Positions 26,869-35,250 of a DNA stretch of 49,705 bases are shown one piece after another. Origin of the DNA: Prevotella sp. GTDB lineage: Bacteria; Bacteroidota; Bacteroidia; Bacteroidales; Bacteroidaceae. The notes beneath the pieces are model-generated. The model made no database searches and was not told the origin of the DNA. It worked only from the letters and a program-made list of their open reading frames with translations. The position numbers and the translations under genes are program-made. Position 1 is the stretch's first letter. Each line of letters opens with the position of its first letter. The DNA lies in the NCBI GenBank assembly GCA_016281815.1, contig JAEEJK010000092.1, positions 1 to 49,705 of the forward strand. The letters are read 5' to 3'.

Positions 26869-28056
26869 ATGAATATGAATGGCGCGAAGAAAAAAATATC
26901 ACTTGTCCTTCTCTCTGTGCTGATGGCTCTTTCCACACAAGCCCAGCAACGGTTGGTCGTGGCTGACAAGGACACTCACGATCCTATCGCTCAGGCGAGC
27001 ATCTATACCAAAGAGAATGGGAAATTCTGTTCCGCCATCAGCAACGATCAGGGGGTGGCGGTGGTCGATTTTCAGTTCAAAAGGCTCACCATCTCACACC
27101 TCAACTACGAGCGCAGGGTGGTGACCAGCCTTTCCGACACCATTTTCCTGTCTCCGCGCTATCGGGAGACTACCGAGGTGGTCGTGTTCAATATCGAACC
27201 CAAATGGATTAGGGAGAAACTCCGCCAGGTGGTCAAGACCAAACAAAAGGTCTATTTCTCTCAGCCCCGTGTGCTTGATTATGATTATCAGACACAGAGC
27301 ATTGACCGTCATTCCTTTTATTCCTATCAGTCGAAGGGACTGATGCAGATGAAAAGCCTTGACCACGACCACTACAGCCTCAGTCAGACGGAAGGGCATA
27401 TCGTGAGTGTGGACAGTACCCTGCTGACCGATGTGGCCAATCTGCGCCGCATGCTTTACGAGGACTTCGTGGATGAACTGGACGGGGGATTCATCCGGTC
27501 GCATCGGTTCAGCGAGAACCCTGAGTTCACAAGTGACAACAAGAATGAACTTGAACTGGTGTTCCGGTCAAAAAACCACAAAGACGACCGTGGCCGCATC
27601 GTCATCGATACGGCGCGCTGCATCATCCGTAAGGCTTATCGTGTCTCAGGCACAGAAACCAACAAGCGCGAGCGGATGTCGCCGCTCCTCCTCGCGATGG
27701 CCCGCGCCATCTCTGGATACCGTATAGACAAATGGAACCGGACCTACCATGTCAGTTATACCGAGATGCCCGATGGCACCATGTATCCCGGCGAAGTCAG
27801 TTATAAGTGCTACATAGAGGGATACGACAGGGAAGATGACCCTGATGCGAAAGAATATGACCAACAGGCGGGTGGGGGATTCCCCAATATGGAAGCGACG
27901 CTGCGCCTCTCTGCCCCGGCATCCATTCCCGACAGCATCGCATGGGTTCGGTTGCCTGGCTCATGGTACCTGAGGCTGAGTTCTGACGATGAGCGTCAGC
28001 AGGAAATCAACCTCTCACATTTACCTGCCATCTTTGATATATATAAGGAGGAATGA
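26869..28056 (+). CDS. Exported protein with carboxypeptidase-regulatory-like N-terminal domain
   Basis: About 395 residues from the ATG at 26869 (MNMNGAKKKISLVLLSVLMALSTQAQ, a signal peptide); an ATG at 26830 would add an unlikely N-terminal tail. Residues about 30-95 (RLVVADKDTHDPIAQASIYTKENG...LSDTIFLSPR) form a transthyretin-like domain like those at the front of Bacteroidetes outer-membrane proteins. The remaining 300 residues, without an obvious barrel, resemble other standalone proteins of this kind of unknown function. A good -7 box is found upstream. It converges with the next gene with only 12 nt between stops. Likely periplasmic or outer-membrane associated. Confidence 0.75.
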   Translation: MNMNGAKKKISLVLLSVLMALSTQAQQRLVVADKDTHDPIAQASIYTKENGKFCSAISNDQGVAVVDFQFKRLTISHLNYERRVVTSLSDTIFLSPRYRETTEVVVFNIEPKWIREKLRQVVKTKQKVYFSQPRVLDYDYQTQSIDRHSFYSYQSKGLMQMKSLDHDHYSLSQTEGHIVSVDSTLLTDVANLRRMLYEDFVDELDGGFIRSHRFSENPEFTSDNKNELELVFRSKNHKDDRGRIVIDTARCIIRKAYRVSGTETNKRERMSPLLLAMARAISGYRIDKWNRTYHVSYTEMPDGTMYPGEVSYKCYIEGYDREDDPDAKEYDQQAGGGFPNMEATLRLSAPASIPDSIAWVRLPGSWYLRLSSDDERQQEINLSHLPAIFDIYKEE

Positions 28057-28068
28057 TGGGACTTGTGG

Positions 28069-28782
28069 TTATAAGGGGGCTGGTTTCCACAGGAACAGTC
28101 CTTCTGAAGCAGTCAAGGAACCTAACAGTTCCACTAACTCCTCTGATGGATGGTATACAGTCATATAGGTGTCATCGCTGTTGATGGTGATCATGGCGTC
28201 TGCTGACTTCAAGATGACATACAGCATCTTCTTGTCTGACAGGCATTTCTGCACCATTGCTGCGGTTTCCTTCGGGGCGGGGTTCGACTCCCACACTTCT
28301 CCGTCCTGGCTGACATCGAGGTCCTCATAGCAGTTCAGTTTCAGCAGGATATGCGTGAATTTCATGTGGATGGCGTCAATCTGAGGAGGCTCCAGATAAA
28401 ACTCCTCGATCCGGAAATATTGTCCGCCGCTGTCTGCCGCCACTTGTTTGGGCAGGATGTCTATCACCCAATAGGGCTTTTCCAAATAGCCCTCGATCAT
28501 GGTGTCGGATTCTTCCTCATTTTGCAGTTCGCGATAGTCGGACAACAGGTTCCACAGCCCGTCTTCAGAGAGAACGCCTCGCTTCAACCCTTCGGGAAGT
28601 TTGCCTGCCTCATCGTCGGCGAAATCCTGCTTCCACTCATCACTGCCATAGTATTGCTCCAGCATGGCAATGTCCTCTTTCACTGACAGATAGCCATCGG
28701 GTGCATCCGATGGGTTTTTGAGAAAAGCCAGCACACGGTCGAACCGTTGCTCCATCTGTGTTATCCGTTCTGTCTGTTCCAT
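28069..28782 (-). CDS. DUF4298-containing hypothetical protein with a C-terminal extension
   Basis: 237 residues. The first 90 (ERITQMEQRFDRVLAFLKN...LEQYYGSDEWKQDFADDEAGKLP...LSEDGLWNLLSDYREL) match the style of DUF4298, a short helical cytoplasmic domain usually found alone. The second half, about 140 residues, holds YWVIDILPKQVAADSGGQYFRIEEFYL and MLYVILKSADAMITINSDDTYMTVY; I do not recognise it. No signal peptide. It is followed upstream by an exported protein and the Ogt-type gene on the same strand, with a 6-nt gap, so all three are probably one transcript. Function unknown. Confidence 0.7.
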   Translation of the reverse strand: MEQTERITQMEQRFDRVLAFLKNPSDAPDGYLSVKEDIAMLEQYYGSDEWKQDFADDEAGKLPEGLKRGVLSEDGLWNLLSDYRELQNEEESDTMIEGYLEKPYWVIDILPKQVAADSGGQYFRIEEFYLEPPQIDAIHMKFTHILLKLNCYEDLDVSQDGEVWESNPAPKETAAMVQKCLSDKKMLYVILKSADAMITINSDDTYMTVYHPSEELVELLGSLTASEGLFLWKPAPL

Positions 28783-28788
28783 TTCTCT

Positions 28789-29436
28789 TCAGTTTTTGCG
28801 TGTTAGGTGATATATGCAGGTTTCAAGACCATCTGTGGCATCGATGAGGACGAGAGTAAGGCTGTCTCCGGATAGTATGCATTCTTTAGAAATCATCTTT
28901 CGCTGGTCACTGTACTCGAGGCGGAGTCTTAGGTCGTCTTCCAAAGACCAGGTGAATGGCATCCAGTAAACCTGCTTCCCATCTTGGTAATCAACCTCAA
29001 TGCCCGTTCCGCTTCGGGCGGCTTCATCCGCCAGAATGAAAGTCATCTCCGCAGTACCGGAAGACTCCACCTTCACTCCTCGCCAGTCGAAATAGGACGT
29101 TTCAATGTCGCCTTGCCATGTCCCGTTGAGTTGTTGGACCAAAGTGCTTTCTGTATCATGGCTCTCGGTGCGGAACATGATGCTGTCTACAGTATTGACG
29201 GCAAAACTGTTGGTCAGGTGACCCTTGCTCCAGAAATTGATGTGCCGCGAGGCCGTGTCATTTCCGGTGAAACTGATGCTGTCGATGTCGGCAGAGAACA
29301 TGCTTCCCGCCAGATTCCCATCCTGATACACCTCCAAGTATTTTTGTGCCAGGCACGGTGTCGCGATGGCAAAAAGGATGGTCAGAGCCAAAATAGTCTT
29401 TTGTCCTATGTATAGAGATGACAGCAAACGAATCAT
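28789..29436 (-). CDS. Exported hypothetical protein with DSI-motif module
   Basis: 215 residues. After the start MIRLLSSLYIGQKT, a hydrophobic stretch (ILALTILFAIATPCLAQ) is a signal peptide. The mature start, LEVYQDGNLAGSMFSADIDSISFTG, followed by INFWSKGHLTNSF and VDSIMFR, is the same two-DSI pattern as in the giant protein at 2003-8380 (EIDSINVTG, INMWHSGKS, EIDSITLTN), so this is a Bacteroidales surface-protein module. The rest (QLNGTWQGDIE...) looks like a lipocalin-like small domain, but this is uncertain. The leader and first codons are shared with the gene at 37076. Function unknown. Confidence 0.7.
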   Translation of the reverse strand: MIRLLSSLYIGQKTILALTILFAIATPCLAQKYLEVYQDGNLAGSMFSADIDSISFTGNDTASRHINFWSKGHLTNSFAVNTVDSIMFRTESHDTESTLVQQLNGTWQGDIETSYFDWRGVKVESSGTAEMTFILADEAARSGTGIEVDYQDGKQVYWMPFTWSLEDDLRLRLEYSDQRKMISKECILSGDSLTLVLIDATDGLETCIYHLTRKN

Positions 29437-29478
29437 ATGGCTTAACTACTTTAACTACTTAACTTCTTTAACTACTCT
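29426..29478 (-). repeat. Short tandem repeat leader (AGTTAAAG-type), shared with 37022-37089
   Basis: Read on the minus strand it is built from GTAGTTAAAGAAGTTAA-like units running into GCCATATGATTCGTTT, that is, to the start codon and the first codons MIRL of the gene at 28789-29436. The same run precedes the gene at 37076. Confidence 0.8.
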
Positions 29479-29986
29479 CATTTGAAGGATGTTGAATGGG
29501 GTGATGAAGGCCTTTGCACTCCAACTCCAAGAGTCGGATTTTCCTGTCGATGCCCCCGCCATATCCGGTCATGGATCCGTCGGCGCCAACGACGCGGTGG
29601 CATGGTACTATGAGGGAGATGGGGTTGTGACCCACCGCACCGCCGACGGCTTGGGCTGATTGGCAGCCGATACTGCAGGCGATGTCGCCATAGGACACCT
29701 TGCTGCCATAGGGTATTTTCAGAAGTTGTTGCCAGACTCGCTGGCGGAAGGCGCTGCCCTCCATCCGCAGGGGTGGAGTGAAATGGGGTATGCCGCCCTT
29801 GAAGTAGATATCGAGCCATTGGCGAGTCTCTCTGAAAACCGGCAGGTCGGGCCGTTCCTCCTGTCCCTTGTCCTGCATATCGGCAGCATGTCTCCGACCA
29901 TCAAACCATAGACCGACAAGCGATATGCCGTCTGATTCCAGCGTGATGTCGCCAAGGGGAGAGGGATAGTGTGTTGTATAAATCAT
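29468..29986 (-). CDS. Methylated-DNA-protein cysteine methyltransferase (Ogt/Ada type)
   Basis: About 172 residues from the ATG at 29986 (MIYTTHYPSPLGDITLESDG), the usual family start; the longer frame from 30073 has an unlikely tail. It repairs O6-alkylguanine by transferring the alkyl group to its own cysteine. The active-site motif PCHRVV is intact in LIVPCHRVVGADGSMTGYGGG, and the helix-turn-helix part is seen in YGSKVSYGDIACSIGCQSAQAVGGAVG. Cytoplasmic. Its last bases overlap the repeat-rich leader of the exported protein that follows. The unrecognised 30-nt gap suggests co-transcription. Confidence 0.92.
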   Translation of the reverse strand: MIYTTHYPSPLGDITLESDGISLVGLWFDGRRHAADMQDKGQEERPDLPVFRETRQWLDIYFKGGIPHFTPPLRMEGSAFRQRVWQQLLKIPYGSKVSYGDIACSIGCQSAQAVGGAVGHNPISLIVPCHRVVGADGSMTGYGGGIDRKIRLLELECKGLHHPIQHPSNESS

Positions 29987-30298
29987 AGAATGCTTTTTAC
30001 ACTTTTGTAGGAAGTGGCCAACGTCAACTCTCTTGATGGAAGCGCCAACTCTAAAGATTGAGAGATGTCGCATGTGAAATACAAAATTATATAAAAAAAC
30101 ACACGACCGTCAGAATCAATGGATTTTTTATTGTTTTTTCACAGCAAAGACCTCGGAAGGTTACCTGTCGAAAGATGATAGATATGTCACACATCAAGGA
30201 AAAAACAGAAAAAATATCCAAAATATGTTGACATTCGAAAACTAATCACTATCTTTACAGCCGAAGAACATTTATATAAGACCTCAATTACCAAAAAC
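29987..30298. other. Divergent gap between ogt and GH3
   Basis: Holds the GH3 promoter (30227-30257), a possible minus-strand -7 box TAATTTTG (30088-30081) for ogt, and A/T-rich sequence. No other ORF or repeat is supported. Confidence 0.5.
30227..30257 (+). promoter_or_regulatory. Promoter of the GH3 gene
   Basis: GTTG (30227-30230), 19-nt spacer, TATCTTTA (30250-30257). Each box has one mismatch to TTTG/TAnnTTTG. Start codon 41 nt downstream. Confidence 0.5.
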
Positions 30299-32605
30299 AT
30301 GAAGAAAACAATCTTAACTGCCTGTGCTATACTCGTGGGGAGTACCAGTACGCTGACGGCACAAGTGAAACTGCAAGCCAACAATGTTGATGAAATCCTC
30401 AAAGCCATGACACTGGAGGAGAAAGCCATGCTCGTCGTAGGCGGCAACCGCCTGATCGAGTCTTCGTCTGATAACGGAATGATTGGCGGACACGCCCAGC
30501 GAGTGCCGGGTGCTGCCGGTGCCACACAGGCCATTCCCCGCCTCGGCATCCCCTCTACTGTTCTCACCGACGGTCCTGCCGGCGTGAGGATCAGTCCCAA
30601 ACGCGACAACGACACCAACACCTATTTCTGCACAGGGTTTCCTGTAGGCACCGCCCTTGCCTGCACATGGAACACGAAACTCGTGGAGGAGGTAGGCAAG
30701 TGCATCGGCAACGAGGTGCTTGAATATGGTTGCGACGTGTTGCTTGCCCCTGGCATGAACATCCACCGCTCACCGCTCTGTGGACGCAACTTCGAATACT
30801 ATTCCGAAGACCCGTTTGTGACAGGCAAGATTGCTGCCGCATACGTGAAAGGCATCCAAAGTCAGGGGGTAGGAACCTCCATTAAGCATTTCGCTGCCAA
30901 CTCACAGGAGACCAACAGGATGGGGGTGGATGAGGTGATGTCGCAACGCGCTCTCCGAGAAATCTACCTGAAAGGCTTCGAGATAGCAGTCCGAGAGGCT
31001 GCTCCCTGGACGGTGATGTCGTCTTACAACCGTCTCAACGGTCCCTTCACCCAGGAGAACCGTGAGTTGCTCACCACCATCCTGCGTGATGAATGGGGTT
31101 TCGACGGCATCGTCATGACCGACTGGACAGGTCTGCGCAACACTGCCGCCCAGATACAGGCTGGCAACGACTTGATGGAGCCGGGCAACGACGCACAAAT
31201 CAAAGATATCATCGAAAAAGTGAAGAGCGGTGTGTTGGCAGAGGCTGATCTTGACATCTGCGTGAAGCGCATCCTCCAGTACCTTGTCAAGACACCTGCT
31301 TTCCGAGCCTACAAGTACTCCAATAAGCCCGACCTGAAAGGCCACGCCGAGGTCACGCGCCGTTGTGCCACCGAGGGTATGGTTCTACTCAAGAACGAGG
31401 GGCAGACGCTGCCGATGGACAACACGAAGACAGTTTCTGTCTTTGGTATCACATCTTATGACTTCATTGCCGGCGGCACTGGTTCGGGCGATGTGAACAA
31501 AGCCTATACTATCGACATGATGCAGGGACTCACCGAGGCTGGTTTGAAGGTGAACACCAAACTCGCCGACATCTATCAGAGTTACAAAGCCTATCAGTCG
31601 AGCCTCTCCGCTGCGGTTCCCTCACGTGGCTGGTTCTGGGGAAAAGCCGTTCTCCCGGAGGTGGCTGTCAGCCGTCCCATTATCGATGCGCAGGCACAGG
31701 AGTCCGACCTCGCCATCATCACCCTTGGCAGACAGGCTGGCGAAGGTGCCGACCGTCAGGAGAATGGTGACTTCACCCTAACGGATGTGGAACGCCAACT
31801 CATCACCGATGTGTGCAATGCTTTCCACTTGGCTAACAAACCTGTGGTCGTGGTGCTCAACATGGGCAATGTCATCGAGACGGCTTCCTGGAAGTCCATG
31901 CCCGACGCCATCCTCCTTGCATGGCAACCAGGACAGGAGGGTGGCTATTCTGTGGCTGACGTGCTGACAGGCAAAGCATACCCATCAGGCAAACTCACGA
32001 TGACGTGGCCCAACAACCTCGTCGACCTTCCCTCCAGCGCCAGTTTCCCCAACGTACGTCAGGCGGCTCCCCGCTCGCGTGGGAACAACAAAGTGGAGTT
32101 CCGTGATTACACCAAGCACCTCGAGGGCATCAATGTGGGCTACCGCTATTTCACCACAGCGCAAGAATCTGTTTCCTATCCCTTCGGATTCGGCCTGAGT
32201 TACACCTCTTTCTCTTACAGCAAGCCCGTCGTCAAAGCGACGAAAGATGGTCTCACCGCCTCCATCACTATTACCAACACGGGCAAGAGAGCCGGCAAAG
32301 AGGTGGTGGAACTCTATGTCAGTGCCCCTGCAGGTGGTCTTGAGAAGCCTGCCCGCGAACTGAAAGCCTTTGCCAAGACCCGTGAACTTTTGCCCAACCA
32401 AAGTGAGACACTCACGATGTCCCTTTCGCTCTACGACCTGGCTTCTTATAACGAGGGCACACAAGCCTGGGAGACCGCTGCCGGCAGATACACCATCGGC
32501 TTCGGAGCCAATGTGGAGGACATCCGTGCCACGGCATCCTTCAACCTCTCCAAGCAACAAACGGTGAAGTGCCACGACGTGATGAAACCCAATATGCCGC
32601 TGTAA
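30299..32605 (+). CDS. Glycoside hydrolase family 3 beta-glucosidase-like
   Basis: 768 residues with signal peptide MKKTILTACAILVGSTSTLTAQ. The GH3 N-terminal barrel is present, with TLEEKAMLVVGG, LTDGPAGVRI, KHFAANSQETNR and the nucleophile region IVMTDWTG (Asp in TDW). The C-terminal domain has GEGADRQ (likely acid/base region), LNMGNVIETASW and AWQPGQEGG, and a fibronectin-like domain closes the protein (KEVVELYVSAPAGGLEKPARELKAFAK). Length and layout match BglX-type exo-beta-glucosidases or xylosidases, which release single sugars from oligosaccharides. Probably periplasmic; a likely final step for the products of the GH9/GH43 operon. Its own promoter and terminator are seen. Confidence 0.93.
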   Translation: MKKTILTACAILVGSTSTLTAQVKLQANNVDEILKAMTLEEKAMLVVGGNRLIESSSDNGMIGGHAQRVPGAAGATQAIPRLGIPSTVLTDGPAGVRISPKRDNDTNTYFCTGFPVGTALACTWNTKLVEEVGKCIGNEVLEYGCDVLLAPGMNIHRSPLCGRNFEYYSEDPFVTGKIAAAYVKGIQSQGVGTSIKHFAANSQETNRMGVDEVMSQRALREIYLKGFEIAVREAAPWTVMSSYNRLNGPFTQENRELLTTILRDEWGFDGIVMTDWTGLRNTAAQIQAGNDLMEPGNDAQIKDIIEKVKSGVLAEADLDICVKRILQYLVKTPAFRAYKYSNKPDLKGHAEVTRRCATEGMVLLKNEGQTLPMDNTKTVSVFGITSYDFIAGGTGSGDVNKAYTIDMMQGLTEAGLKVNTKLADIYQSYKAYQSSLSAAVPSRGWFWGKAVLPEVAVSRPIIDAQAQESDLAIITLGRQAGEGADRQENGDFTLTDVERQLITDVCNAFHLANKPVVVVLNMGNVIETASWKSMPDAILLAWQPGQEGGYSVADVLTGKAYPSGKLTMTWPNNLVDLPSSASFPNVRQAAPRSRGNNKVEFRDYTKHLEGINVGYRYFTTAQESVSYPFGFGLSYTSFSYSKPVVKATKDGLTASITITNTGKRAGKEVVELYVSAPAGGLEKPARELKAFAKTRELLPNQSETLTMSLSLYDLASYNEGTQAWETAAGRYTIGFGANVEDIRATASFNLSKQQTVKCHDVMKPNMPL

Positions 32606-32635
32606 ACTCTCGTCAGAGACAAACAGGTAGCACAG

Positions 32636-32680
32636 AGGCACAGAGAAATAGGGATAAATCTCTGTGTCTCTGTGCCTTTT
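32636..32680 (+). terminator. Terminator after the GH3 gene, within a dispersed repeat
   Basis: AGGCACAGAGA (32636-32646) pairs perfectly with TCTCTGTGCCT (32667-32677), followed by TTTT. It lies between convergent genes. Related sequences occur near 14090 and 49410. Confidence 0.65.
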
Positions 32681-33392
32681 ATAGGATTTTATAATTCCTG
32701 ATAGCAGCCTCTATCAACTTTTGGTCTGCCATGTAGGAATTATAGGCGGTTTTTACAAAATACCAATTCCTGGTCAGCAGCGCTATGCCGATGCATTTCT
32801 TGATGGTAGGCCAGAACACATTTCTGTTGGTGCGCATGTAGTCCTTGATGATTTCCTCGTCGCTCACACCGTAGGACTTGAGCAAAGCCATGCTCACAAT
32901 GCCAGTCCTGTCCTTGCCCGCCGTGCAGTGGAAGAGGGTGCATTTGCCTTTCTGGCCATTCTCTTTCAGCAAGGCAACGGCCTTGTCGAGTTGGCTCCTG
33001 CTGTAGTTGTCGGTGACGATGTCGGTGTATAGTTTGCCGAAATCGGGTATCATCTCCTTCAGTTTCTCCGGATGTTTGCGCAGATTCCTGACGATGGTCA
33101 TGGGGTCAGAGCCAGTCTCATGGGTGAGACCGACGGAGGCATCCTTCAGCAGAGGTATCTGTACGTATTCCACGCCGTGGGGCAATGGGTCTGGAAACTC
33201 GGCAGATTCGACAGGAGTACGGAGGTCGATCACACAGCGGATGCGGTACTTGTCGCAGAGTTTTGCACAATCCTCCTTGGTGAGCATGCTGAGTTTGCCG
33301 CTGCGGAGGTACACGTGATGGGGAACCGCTCCCTTGCCGTCGGCTAAGGGTATGCCTCCCAGGTCTCTGAGGTTGAGTTCAAATCGTTTCAT
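32679..33392 (-). CDS. Tyrosine/dual-specificity protein phosphatase (Tyr_phosphatase3 family)
   Basis: About 237 residues from the ATG at 33392 (MKRFELNLRDLGG); a start two codons earlier gives MPMKRF. The active-site loop is intact, FHCTAGKDRTG near residue 160, the CX5R motif of cysteine phosphatases, and NLRDLGG and IDLRTPVE are conserved features of PF13350 proteins. These hydrolyse phosphotyrosine or other phosphoesters, and some act on phosphoinositides. No signal peptide, so cytoplasmic. Its end falls inside the terminator hairpin region of the convergent GH3 gene. Its neighbour upstream is the radical SAM gene 12 nt away. Confidence 0.9.
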   Translation of the reverse strand: MKRFELNLRDLGGIPLADGKGAVPHHVYLRSGKLSMLTKEDCAKLCDKYRIRCVIDLRTPVESAEFPDPLPHGVEYVQIPLLKDASVGLTHETGSDPMTIVRNLRKHPEKLKEMIPDFGKLYTDIVTDNYSRSQLDKAVALLKENGQKGKCTLFHCTAGKDRTGIVSMALLKSYGVSDEEIIKDYMRTNRNVFWPTIKKCIGIALLTRNWYFVKTAYNSYMADQKLIEAAIRNYKIL

Positions 33393-33404
33393 GGGCATAC
33401 GGTC

Positions 33405-34280
33405 TCATACATTTCCCAAATATACATGGCGAATGCCTTCATCGAGTGCAATTTGGCGGGCTTCCTTCATGGTATGGAGTGGGGTGGGAGGGATGTCGGT
33501 CATCCGGTAGCGGGGAAAGAAACGGCTGAAGTGCAGTGGCGCTTCCGTCAGGTGGTTGTCGGCCATCCATCTGCACATCTGGCGGATCATGCCCATGTCA
33601 TCGTTCACACCGGGGATGAGAAGGTTGGTCAGTTCTATCCAGATGCCCGCGTCACACATGGCGAGGATGGTGTCGAGCACCACCGATAGTTTGCCGCCGC
33701 TCACTTGTTGGTAAATGGTGTCGCTGAATGACTTCAGGTCAATGTTCGCGGCATCGATCAGCGGCAGGAGATCCCGTAGGGGTTCCTCACACACATAACC
33801 GGCCGTCACCAGGATGTTCCAAATGCCGTGTTCATGCGCCAACCGTGCGGTGTCTGCCACATATTCGATGTATGTGAGCGGTTCAGTATAGGTGTAGGCG
33901 ATGCCTGGACATCGCTTCTCCAAGCAAATGTCGACCACCTGTTCGGGAAGCAACTCATAGTGCTCCACATCATCAGGCTTTGCCTGTGAGATATCGTGGT
34001 TCTGGCAGTTCAGGCATCGGAAATTGCATCCTGTGCAGGCGATGGAGAGACATTCCGTCCCGGGATGGAAATGATACAATGGCTTTTTCTCCACAGGGTC
34101 AATGGCAAGCGCGCAAGGACGGCCATAGACCTCGCTCACCAATGTGCCCTCCACATTGCGGCGGCTGCGGCAACGCCCTGTCTGTCCATTGGCTATCCGG
34201 CAATGATGCGGGCAGAGTTGGCATTCCACCCTGCCGCCGCCTATTTGCTGATAATAATTACATTCATGTGCTGTCATCAT
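33405..34280 (-). CDS. AmmeMemoRadiSam-type radical SAM enzyme
   Basis: About 292 residues. The start at 34280 (MMTAHECNYYQQIGGGRVEC) fits the family N-terminus; longer frames from 34310 or 34361 add unlikely residues. The iron-sulfur cluster motif CNFRCLNC (CX3CX2C) is intact near residue 85, preceded by CX2C-type pairs in VECQLCPHHC. The family (PF04055, AmmeMemoRadiSam group) is defined by linkage to Memo and AMMECR1 proteins, neither of which is in this window. The reaction is unknown. A -7 box TATTTTTG ends 8 nt before the ATG, which would give an almost leaderless mRNA. Cytoplasmic. Confidence 0.88.
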   Translation of the reverse strand: MMTAHECNYYQQIGGGRVECQLCPHHCRIANGQTGRCRSRRNVEGTLVSEVYGRPCALAIDPVEKKPLYHFHPGTECLSIACTGCNFRCLNCQNHDISQAKPDDVEHYELLPEQVVDICLEKRCPGIAYTYTEPLTYIEYVADTARLAHEHGIWNILVTAGYVCEEPLRDLLPLIDAANIDLKSFSDTIYQQVSGGKLSVVLDTILAMCDAGIWIELTNLLIPGVNDDMGMIRQMCRWMADNHLTEAPLHFSRFFPRYRMTDIPPTPLHTMKEARQIALDEGIRHVYLGNV

Positions 34281-34287
34281 GCAGGGG

Positions 34288-34295
34288 CAAAAATA
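34288..34295 (-). promoter_or_regulatory. -7 box upstream of the radical SAM gene
   Basis: TATTTTTG on the minus strand (34295-34288) is a full -7 match; no good -33 box is seen. The start codon at 34280 lies very close, implying a leader of only a few bases. Confidence 0.4.
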
Positions 34296-34347
34296 ATAAA
34301 AGATTTTCATATACTCACACGCCGCGGAGTTTTTTTTCTGCCAACCG

Positions 34348-34379
34348 TTTGAAAGGTTCAAATAAAACCCTTATCTTTG
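34348..34379 (+). promoter_or_regulatory. Promoter of the HAD-family hydrolase gene
   Basis: TTTG (34348-34351), 20-nt spacer, TATCTTTG (34372-34379): full match to both Bacteroidetes boxes. Start codon 31 nt downstream at 34410. Confidence 0.7.
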
Positions 34380-34409
34380 TTGTCCCACAAATAAAAAGGA
34401 AAAGAGAAA

Positions 34410-35057
34410 ATGAGATACAAACTGATCATATTCGATTTCGACGGCACACTGGGAGATACCAGGAGGAATATCGTGACGACCATGCAACTGACAATTGCGG
34501 AGTTGCAGTTGCCGGAGCGCAGCGAGAGCCAATGCGCAGCCACCATCGGATTGCCCCTTGCGGATTGTTTCAGGACTTTGTTTCCTGACTTACAGCAAGA
34601 GATGATACAGCGATGTGCGGAGACATATCGGAGGATTTTCGATGAAAAACTGAAGGACATCATCCCGCAGGCTTTCCCTGGTGTCGTGGAGACCTTGACG
34701 GCCCTGAGGAAAAAGGGCACCACACTCACCATCGCATCGTCGCGCTCAAATGCCTCATTGGTGAGGCTTACCTGTGATATGGGGATTTCTGATGTCATCT
34801 CCCTGACGTTGGGCTGCGACAGTGTGGAAAGGGCAAAACCGCATCCGGAGCCAGTCCTGAAAACGCTTGCCGCCACCCATTTTGAACCTGATGAGACGCT
34901 CGTTGTGGGAGATATGGCTGTCGATATCCTGATGGGACTCAATGCCGGAGCGAAGACATGCGGCGTGACATGGGGCAATGGCTCCAAGGAAGAACTCCTG
35001 CAGGCGGGCGCTGACTTTGTCATTGACAAAATGGAGGAACTCCTCTTGTTGGACTGA
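34410..35057 (+). CDS. HAD-family hydrolase, phosphoglycolate phosphatase-like
   Basis: 215 residues. Motif I DFDGTLGD lies at residues 8-15 (nucleophile Asp and acid Asp); motif II is in TIASSRSN, motif III Lys in AKPHPEPVL, and motif IV in VVGDMAVD. The alpha-helical cap between residues 15 and 85 places it in the subfamily of Gph and beta-phosphoglucomutase-like enzymes. It removes phosphate from a small metabolite; substrate not known. Cytoplasmic. Its promoter is strong and its gene stands alone, divergent from the radical SAM gene. Confidence 0.9.
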   Translation: MRYKLIIFDFDGTLGDTRRNIVTTMQLTIAELQLPERSESQCAATIGLPLADCFRTLFPDLQQEMIQRCAETYRRIFDEKLKDIIPQAFPGVVETLTALRKKGTTLTIASSRSNASLVRLTCDMGISDVISLTLGCDSVERAKPHPEPVLKTLAATHFEPDETLVVGDMAVDILMGLNAGAKTCGVTWGNGSKEELLQAGADFVIDKMEELLLLD

Positions 35058-35157
35058 CACGTTTCCTTTTGATGAGATTTTTTTCCGTTTCTCCCATCAT
35101 GATACAAGCGGCAAAGTCAAAGCAACATATAATGGTTGCTTTTATACTGGTAATAGT

Positions 35158-35165
35158 TATTTTTG
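35158..35165 (+). promoter_or_regulatory. -7 box ahead of three 24-bp repeats
   Basis: TATTTTTG (35158-35165) matches the -7 consensus; the -33 candidate GTTG (35135-35138) is weaker. Transcription would start just before the 24-bp repeats, which would then be in the 5' leader of the esterase mRNA. Confidence 0.4.
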
Positions 35166-35170
35166 CAGTT

Positions 35171-35242
35171 GATATTACACAATCCACTTGTACTGATTTT
35201 ACATAACCCATTTGAACAGATATTACACAACCCATTTGTATT
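35171..35242 (+). repeat. Three 24-bp direct repeats in the esterase leader
   Basis: GATATTACACAATCCACTTG (35171), GATTTTACATAACCCATTTG (35195) and GATATTACACAACCCATTTG (35219) begin units exactly 24 nt apart, ending 8 nt before the ATG at 35251. The exact period and position suggest operator sites or a repeated leader RNA element. There are no spacers of the CRISPR kind. Confidence 0.7.
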
Positions 35243-35250
35243 CTTGGAAA

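Noticed and set aside
35171..35242. CRISPR array
   Set aside because: The three 24-bp units are directly joined without spacers and there are no cas genes. The 71-72 bp repeats at 49430 are also continuous.
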